Of a stretch of 64,000 nt of DNA, positions 57,793 to 64,000 are shown one piece after another (the stretch's first letter is position 1; each line of letters begins with the position of its first letter). The notes beneath the pieces are model-generated. The model worked only from the letters and a program-made list of their open reading frames with translations, was not told the DNA's origin and did no database searches. Position numbers and translations under genes: made by a program. The DNA comes from Themeda triandra (taxonomy: Eukaryota; Streptophyta; Magnoliopsida; Poales; Poaceae). The DNA lies in contig JAENPR010000660.1 in the NCBI GenBank assembly GCA_018135685.1, positions 124,001-188,000 of the forward strand, read 5' to 3'.

Positions 57793-57925
57793 GTAGAATT
57801 GCTTGTTGTGGTCGGTCGGGAACCACTCATTGAGTAGTTTAAATCCCGTGGGTAGAATTGCTTGTTGTGGTCGGTCGGGAACCACTCATTGTGTAGCTTA
57901 AATCCCGTGGGTAGAATTGCTTGTT
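57793..57925 (+). repeat. 59-bp tandem repeats in LTR
   Basis: GTAGAATTGCTTGTTGTGG... repeats at 57793 and 57852, with a partial third copy at 57911. Confidence 0.85.
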
Positions 57926-58139
57926 CGGTATTGGTGAACCGACATTGTGTAGCTTGATCACCTTGGTTGATTGTGCAATTGGTTTGAGTAGCCTTGCTTG
58001 GTTAGGACGGCTTGCGTAGAGTAGTCGAAGCTTTAGCTTTGCACTTTTGCCACCTTGCTATCTAATTGGGTTGCCTAGTGCTCTTGCTAGAATTTTTATT
58101 AGGCTATTCACCCCCCTCTAGCCATTGTGACCTTTCACG

Positions 58140-58152
58140 TGGTATCGGAGCC
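58140..58152 (+). promoter_or_regulatory. Primer-binding site (initiator Met tRNA type)
   Basis: TGGTATCGGAGCC lies two bases after the LTR; it differs by one base from the usual TGGTATCAGAGCC complementary to initiator Met tRNA. Confidence 0.8.
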
Positions 58153-58196
58153 AGGCACCGTTTGCTTGAGTTGGATTAACATCCTACGGTGAAGCA

Positions 58197-60267
58197 ATGG
58201 CATTGGTTTTGCATATCAACAACACCAAGAAGGCACCATCGTTTCGTGGCGATGACTATGCCAAGTGGAAGCTTAAGATGAAGAGTCATCTCAAGTCAAT
58301 CAACCTTGAGGTGTGGAAAGTGGTGGAAACCAAGTTTGAGCTTGTTGAGGGTGTGGTGCCAACACCGGCCGAAGAGAAGAAGCAACAAGCCAATGATGTT
58401 GCCGTGAGTGTTTTCCATGAGGCACTTGATGATAAAGCTTTTGAGCTCATCAAGAACCTTGAGGTGGCTCATGACACATTTGGAAAAAGCTAGAAGAAGC
58501 TTATGAGGCCACCGAAAGTGTCAAGACCGCAAGAGCCTACATGTTGCAAGAGAAGTTTGTAAGCTTCTCAATGAAGGAGGATGAGAGTGTGCCGGAGATG
58601 TTCCATAGGCTCCAAGTCATTGTCAATGAGCTTAAGGGACTTGGAGAAGAGATCAAAGATACACAATTCTCTACCAAGTTCATGAGGTGTCTTCCCAAGA
58701 GGTTTGACATGTTGAAGACCGTCATGGTGAAGACAACCATGCGGGAGAAGCCAACTCCCAACCAAGTCCTCAAGAGATCATGGCCGATGATGAGTTTAGA
58801 GAAGATCATGAGAAGGAAGAGTTGGTGAAGAAGAAGAAGAAGAAGAAGGAGAATGAGAAGAAGGATGATGACAAGAAGAGTGTGGCATTCAAGGCCACAT
58901 CATCCAAGAGCAAGGGCAAGAAGAAGAAGGAAGAGTCCTCGAGTGAAGATGAGCCATGCTCTAGCTCAAATGAACAAGAAGAAGAAATGAATGAGCAAAT
59001 GGCACTTCTTGTGAAGAAGATGGGGAAGCTCATGAAGAAGGGGTACCGGTCCAAGGGCAAGAGAAGCTCATCCAAGTGTAGTGACTATCCCATGAAGTGC
59101 TTCCGGTGCAATGGCAAGGATCATCTTATTGCCAAGTGTCCCTATGCAAGTGATGATGAAGATGCCATGAGAAAGGAGAGGAAGAAGCAAGAGAAGAAGA
59201 AGGAGGAGAAAGACTCCTCCCACCACAAGAAGAAAGGTGAATCTCATGTGGCAACTTGGGAGAGTGATTCATCTTCCTCAAGTGATGATGATGATGATTC
59301 CAAGAAGAAGAATAAGAAGGGGCACGCAAGCATTGCCATTCAAGAGAAGCTTTCTCTATTTGGTGCTCCATCATCTTGCTTCATGGCCAAGGTCACTAAG
59401 GTAAAACCTCCACCCGATAGTGATGATGAGAGTGATGATGATGATGAGACCACAAAAGAAGAACTCTTTGTCATGCTTGAGGATTGCAAGGGTGCTTTCA
59501 ATGACTCTAGGAAGGAATGTAGGGGCTTGCGCAAGGATAAACAAAACCTTGAGCAAGAACTTATGGAGTTGAGGGCTTCTTATGAGAGTCTAAAGGTAGA
59601 CCATGAGAAGCTAGAGATTGCTCACTCCAAGCTTGAAAAAGCTCATTCTTCTCTAGTTGAGGAGCAAGAGAAAGTGCAATCACAAGTGGTGAACATAGAA
59701 AAGAAATGTGTGTCCACATCATGTGATTCACTTGATGAGTCAATTATTGTTGCATCACTTGACCCTTCATGCTCTTATGCCTCTACTTCATCTAGTAGTG
59801 TTGGTCATTCATGTCATTCTTCACTAGTAGTTGAGAATGAGTCTCTTAAGAAGGAAGTCAAGGAACTCAATCACACCTTGGCTAAGGCTTATGGTGGTGA
59901 GGACCGCTTGCTTATGTGCTTGGGTAGCCAAAGAGCTTCTCTCTATAAAGAGGGATTGGGCTATACCCCCAAGAAAGGCAAGGCCACCTTTGCTCCTCAC
60001 AAGACTTGTTTTGTGAAGAACAATAGTAGCTATTGCAAGAGTTGCAAGCAAGTTGGTCATTTAGAGCATGCATGCAAGAACAAGAACACTAGTGCTTCCT
60101 CTTACAAGTTGAATGCTTCTTATATGCTTGTGAAGAGTGAGTGTGGTGTGAGTGCTAGATTCATTGGTACACCATGGATGAGCTCAAAGAAGAAAGCTAT
60201 TTGGGTGTCAAAGACTCTAGTGACTAACCTCCAAGAACCTAAGCAAAAGTGGGTACCTAAAGCTTGA
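58197..60267 (+). pseudogene. gag of Sirevirus-like element, two frameshifts
   Basis: The start MALVLHINNTKKAPSFRG opens the capsid region (58197-58493). A 2-nt gain at about 58483 (ACATTTGG) shifts the frame; it continues at 58541-58770 (LQEKFVSFSMKEDESVPEMF), then a 1-nt loss at about 58770 returns it to a 495-codon frame to 60267. That frame carries one CCHC knuckle (CFRCNGKDHLIAKC, 59098-59139), Lys/Glu- and Asp/Ser-rich stretches, a coiled-coil-like middle (59480-59700) and a second Cys/His cluster (CKSCKQVGHLEHAC, about 60033-60074). Gag packages the RNA in particles. Confidence 0.85.
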
Positions 60268-60289
60268 TGTCTTCTTGTAGGTCAATTAC

Positions 60290-63200
60290 AAAGCCAGAGG
60301 GAGGCATTGGGTGCTTGATAGTGGTGCATCAAATCATATGACCGGTGAAGATAGTATGTTCAAATCACTTGACAAGAATGACAATGGTGGATTCAACTCC
60401 ATCACATTTGGTGACAATAGCAAGGGTGATGTCATGGAGCTAGGAAATGTTGCAATTTCCAATAACAAAGATCTCTCTAATGTGTTGCTAGTTGATACTT
60501 TGAACTTCAATCTTTTGTCGGTGGCACAATTGTGTGATTTTGGCTACAAGTGCATATTTGATGACAAGCATGTTGAGGTGGTGAGCAAGGATCATGCAAA
60601 TGTCATCTTCAAGGGGTTTAGGCATGGAAGCTTGTACTTGGTTGATTTCAATGCTCGTGAAGCTCAATTTTCATCATGTTTGATTGGCAAGTCAAGCAAG
60701 GGATGGCTATGGCATAGGCGCCTAGGACATGTTGGCATGAAGCAATTGAGCAAGTTGGTGAAGCATGATCTAGTGAGAGGCTTGAATGGTGTCACATTTG
60801 AGAAGGATAGACCTTGTAGTGCATGTCAAGCCGGCAAGCAACATGGGAACTCACATTTCAAAAAGAATGAGATGTCAACTTCAAGAGCATTTGAGTTGTT
60901 GCACATGGACTTGTTTGGCTCAACCCACTACACATCAATTGGGGGCAATAAGTATGGATTTGTGATTGTGGATGACTACACAAGATACACATGGGTGTTC
61001 TTTCTCTATGACAAGAGTGAAGTCTATGATCTATTCAAGTCATTTGTCAAGAGGGTGCAAAATGAGTTTGACACTACCATCAAGAAGATAAGAAGTGACA
61101 ATGGGAGTGAATTCAAGAACACGAGAGTTGAAGAGTTGTGTGATGAGCTTGGAATTGTGCATCAATTCTCACCAACCTACACTCCCCAATCCAATGGTGT
61201 AGTTGAGAGGAAGAATAGGACCTTGATTGAGATGGCAAGAACTATGCTACTTGAGTACAATGTGAGTGAAAAGTTTTGGAGTGATACTATCAACACGGCT
61301 TGCTACTATAGCAACCGCCTCTATTGCCATGGGAAGTTAGAGAAGACTCCATATGAAATCTTGAATGGAAGGAAGCCCAACATTGCCTACTTAGGGTCTT
61401 TGGTTGCAAGTGCTACATTCTCAAGAAGGGACAAAGACTTGGCAAGTTTGACAAGAGATGTGATGAGGGATTTTTTCTTGGCTACTCTACTTCTAGCAAG
61501 GCTTATAGAGTGTGGAACTTGGCTAGTGGGCTAGTTGAAGAGGTTCATGATGTTGAATTTGATGAAACCCAAGGCTCTCAAAGTGAAGATCAAAATCAAG
61601 ATGATGTGGGTGGAGATCAATTGAGCAATGCAATGAGACACATGGACATTGGTGACATTAGGCCGAGACAAGTGGATGATGGTGATGAAGTGCAAGTGCC
61701 AACTCAAATTGTGATTGATGATTCCAATGAGGCAAGCACAAGTGGTACTCAACATGAAACTCAAGATCAAGGTCAAGCAAGCAATGCAAATGAGCTAGTT
61801 CTTCAACCTTCAAACATTGCAAGAGATCATCCTCTAGATCATATCATTGGTGACATTCAAAGAGGTGTACAAACAAGATTAAGATTGGCTAGCATATGTG
61901 ATCACTACTCTTTTGTGTCATTCATTGAGCCAACTAAGATTGATGAAGCATTGAAGGATCCAGATTGGATAAATGCCATGCATGAGGAATTGAACAACTT
62001 CACTAGAAATGATGTGTGGGAACTTGTTGAGAGGCCAAAGAAGCACAATGTGATTGGAACCAAGTGGGTCTTCAAGAACAAGCAAGATCAAGATGGATTG
62101 GTTGTGAGAAACAAAGCAAGACTAGTGGCACAAGGTTACACACAAGTTGAGGGTCTTGACTTTGGAGAAACATATGCACCGGTGGCAAGATTGGAGGCAA
62201 TTAGAATCCTATTGGCCTATGCTTGTGCTCACAACATTAAGCTCTATCAAATGGATGTGAAGAGTGCATTTCTCAATGGGTTCATCAATGAGGAAGTGTA
62301 TGTTGCACAACCTCCCAGTTTTGAAGATGACAAGAAGCCCAACCATGTCTATAAGCTCAAGAAGGCATTATATGGCTTGAAGCAAGCACCAAGAGTATGG
62401 TATGAAAGATTGAGGGACTTTCTCATATCTAAAGGCTTCAAGATGGGAAAAGTTGACACCACTCTCTTCACCAAGAAGATAGAAGATGACTTGTTTGTGT
62501 TACAAATCTATGTGGATGATATTATCTTTGGATCAACAAATCAATTCTTTTGTGAAGAGTTTGCTAAGATGATGGCTAATGAGTTTGAAATGTCAATGCT
62601 TGGAGAGTTGAGCTACTTCCTTGGTCTTCAAATCAAGCAAATGAAGAATGGCACCTTTGTGAGTCAAGACAAGTACATCAAGGACATGATCAAGAAGTTT
62701 GGGTTGCAAGATGCTAAGGCTATTAGCACACCAATGGGAACCAATGGTGGCTTGGACATTGATGATAGTGGCAAGATGATTAGCAAAAGCTATATAGATC
62801 AATGATTGGAAGCTTGCTATATGTGACCGCTTCAAGGCCGGATGTCATGTTTAGTGTGTGCATGTGCGCAAGATTTCAAGCCTCTCCAAGAGAGAGTCAC
62901 TTGACGGCAACCAAGAGAGTGTTGAGATACTTGAAGGGTACTCAAGATGTTGGTCTATGGTATCCCAACGGGTCAAGCTTTGAGTTGATTGGATACTCCG
63001 GCCCGACTATGCCGGTTGCAAGATTGATAGGAAGAGCACAAGTGGAACATGCCAAGTGCTAGGAAGATCTCTAGTGTCATGGTCTTCAAAGAAGCAAAAT
63101 AGTGTGGCACTTTCCACCACCGAAGCCGAATATATTAGTGCGGGGAATTGTTGTGCACAATTGCTATGGATGAAAGCCACCTTGAAGGACTATGGGATCA

Positions 63201-63460
63201 AGTTCAAGCATGTGCCTTTGTTTTGTGACAATGAAAGTGCAATCAAGATGACAAACAAATCGGTTCAACATTTTAGAACCAAGCACATTGATGTGAGGCA
63301 CCACTTCATTAGAAATCATCAACAAAAGGGAGATGTGAGCATTGAAAGCATTGGCACCGAAGATCAACTAGCCGATATATTCACCAAGCCTCTTGATGAG
63401 AAAAGATTTTGCAAGTTGAGGAATGAGTTGAACATAATTAGCTTCTCCAACATGGATTGA
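60290..63460 (+). pseudogene. pol of Sirevirus-like element, three lesions
   Basis: Protease active site LDSGAS (60314-60331), GAG-pre-integrase HRRLGHVGM (about 60713-60740), integrase core with HMDLFG, IRSDNGSEF and the Glu in VVERKNRT (about 60900-61220), reverse transcriptase with MDVKSAFLNG (62252-62281) and catalytic YVDDIIFGS (62509-62535), and RNase H with TEAEYIS (about 63124). A 1-nt loss near 61399 (GTCTTTGG), a 2-nt gain near 62792 (CTATATAG) and a small change near 62998-63006 break the frame. The pol frame is distinct from gag and has a TAG just before it (60280-60282 region). The copy looks young but cannot make one intact polyprotein as written. Confidence 0.88.
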
Positions 63461-64000
63461 TGCACCCCATATATGACATGCCTCTCCTCCAACATAGCAA
63501 GGTAAAGTTGGTTGTTGCATCTCATGCATCCTTTGCTAGTTGTGAGACATGTATACATGTGCATCTTGCTAGGCTCATTCATTGCAAATCAAATGAATTT
63601 GAAGGATATATGGCACCACTATTGTTTCTATGCTTGATGTGATCTAGTGGTGGCATATGACTTGTTTGTGAGCTTGTGAACCTAGTGTTGAATCTTTAGC
63701 ACTTGCTCATGATGTGTATCTCAACATGGTCAAGATAACATTTATTCTTATGAGGTGTGAAGAAGCTTGCCCTTGGTTCAAACCGAGATACATTTTCTAG
63801 GCATGTGATCTATATTTGGCCATAGTTGATTGACTTGTTTCTCTCATCTTATGCACCCTTGTTGGTGATTGTTGACAAAGGGGGAGAAATAAGTCACAAA
63901 GAGCAATGGAAGGGGATCAATTTTTATGATATGACCCAACCATGAGCACACAAATAGGGGGAGCAAGCTCATAGACTATTTGTTGCATATTGTGTGTGCA
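63461..64000 (+). other. 3' non-coding region with repeated purine tracts
   Basis: ACAAAGGGGGAGAAA at 63875-63889 and AAATAGGGGGAGCA at 63952-63965. Multiple polypurine tracts before the 3' LTR are a described Sirevirus feature; which one is used cannot be told because the LTR is outside. Confidence 0.6.

Larger units (their letters stand above)
56198..58137 (+). repeat. 5' LTR of Sirevirus-like element
   Basis: Starts TGTTGAAAGC and ends CTTTCA, two bases before the primer site. It has palindromes at 56690-57090, a TATA box at 57136, and tandem 59-bp repeats at 57793-57925. The left border rests on the TG start only, as the partner LTR is outside the window. Confidence 0.75.
56198..64000 (+). 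mobile_element. Sirevirus-like Ty1/copia element, right part cut off
   Basis: A 1.94 kb LTR (TGTTGAAAGCTCC...GACCTTTCA) is followed by a Met-tRNA-type primer site, a gag with zinc knuckle, and pol in the order protease, integrase, reverse transcriptase, RNase H, which is the Ty1/copia order. The large gag with a long Lys/Asp/Ser-rich tail, GC palindromes in the LTR and repeated purine tracts near the 3' end fit the Sirevirus lineage. The 3' LTR lies beyond 64000. Five or so frame lesions split the proteins, but long frames (495, 407 and 431 residues) survive. Confidence 0.88.

Overview
The window is plant nuclear DNA from a grass (Poaceae), most likely a panicoid. The reasons are the GT-AG split genes with GC-rich first exons, the abundant Tourist, Stowaway, Mutator-like and Helitron elements, a 15 kb Ty3/gypsy Tat-type retrotransposon and a Sirevirus-type Ty1/copia element. 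Nothing looks bacterial, viral or organellar, and I saw no rRNA, tRNA or CRISPR array. The species is not determined.

Layout. 1-1474: broken zinc-knuckle (gag/LINE ORF1-like) frame on the minus strand. 2.5-4.6 kb: GC-rich repeats, a Tourist-like MITE and a Mutator-like element (MULE) with a possible captured exon. 5.35-5.95 kb: HD-ZIP IV START-domain pseudogene. 6.2-8.8 kb: minus-strand Helitron. 9.9-11.6 kb: MULE with about 0.5 kb terminal inverted repeats and a nested LINE fragment. 12459-27534: complete LTR retrotransposon with perfect 5-bp target duplication, degenerate gag-pol and two antisense ORF regions. 27.8-29.7 kb: small two-exon gene of unknown function.

30.6-39.1 kb: minus-strand gene for an HDC1/Rxt3-like histone deacetylase complex subunit. 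I resolved 11 coding exons, including an 8-nt microexon, giving 795 codons. 42.76-43.80 kb: two-exon TauD-like dioxygenase gene. 45.39-49.02 kb: minus-strand Dr1 (NC2 beta) gene with five coding exons and a long Gln/Pro tail. 49.3-55.2 kb: MULE, MITEs, duplicated segments and an LTR-like fragment. 56198-64000: Ty1/copia Sirevirus-like element running off the right edge, with LTR, primer site, gag and pol visible.

The three recognisable host genes (HDC1-like, TauD-like, Dr1) have fully consistent frames across splice sites. HDC1-like and Dr1 both act in nuclear transcriptional control, but nothing shows that they work together. The rest is mostly transposon sequence. The most unusual signal is in the 15 kb element: its two LTRs differ from each other, and its coding frames are broken, mainly where one copy or the expected codon has CAG/CTG and the other has CGG, CGAG or CG. 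That looks more like a base-calling artefact at methylated sites than ordinary decay.
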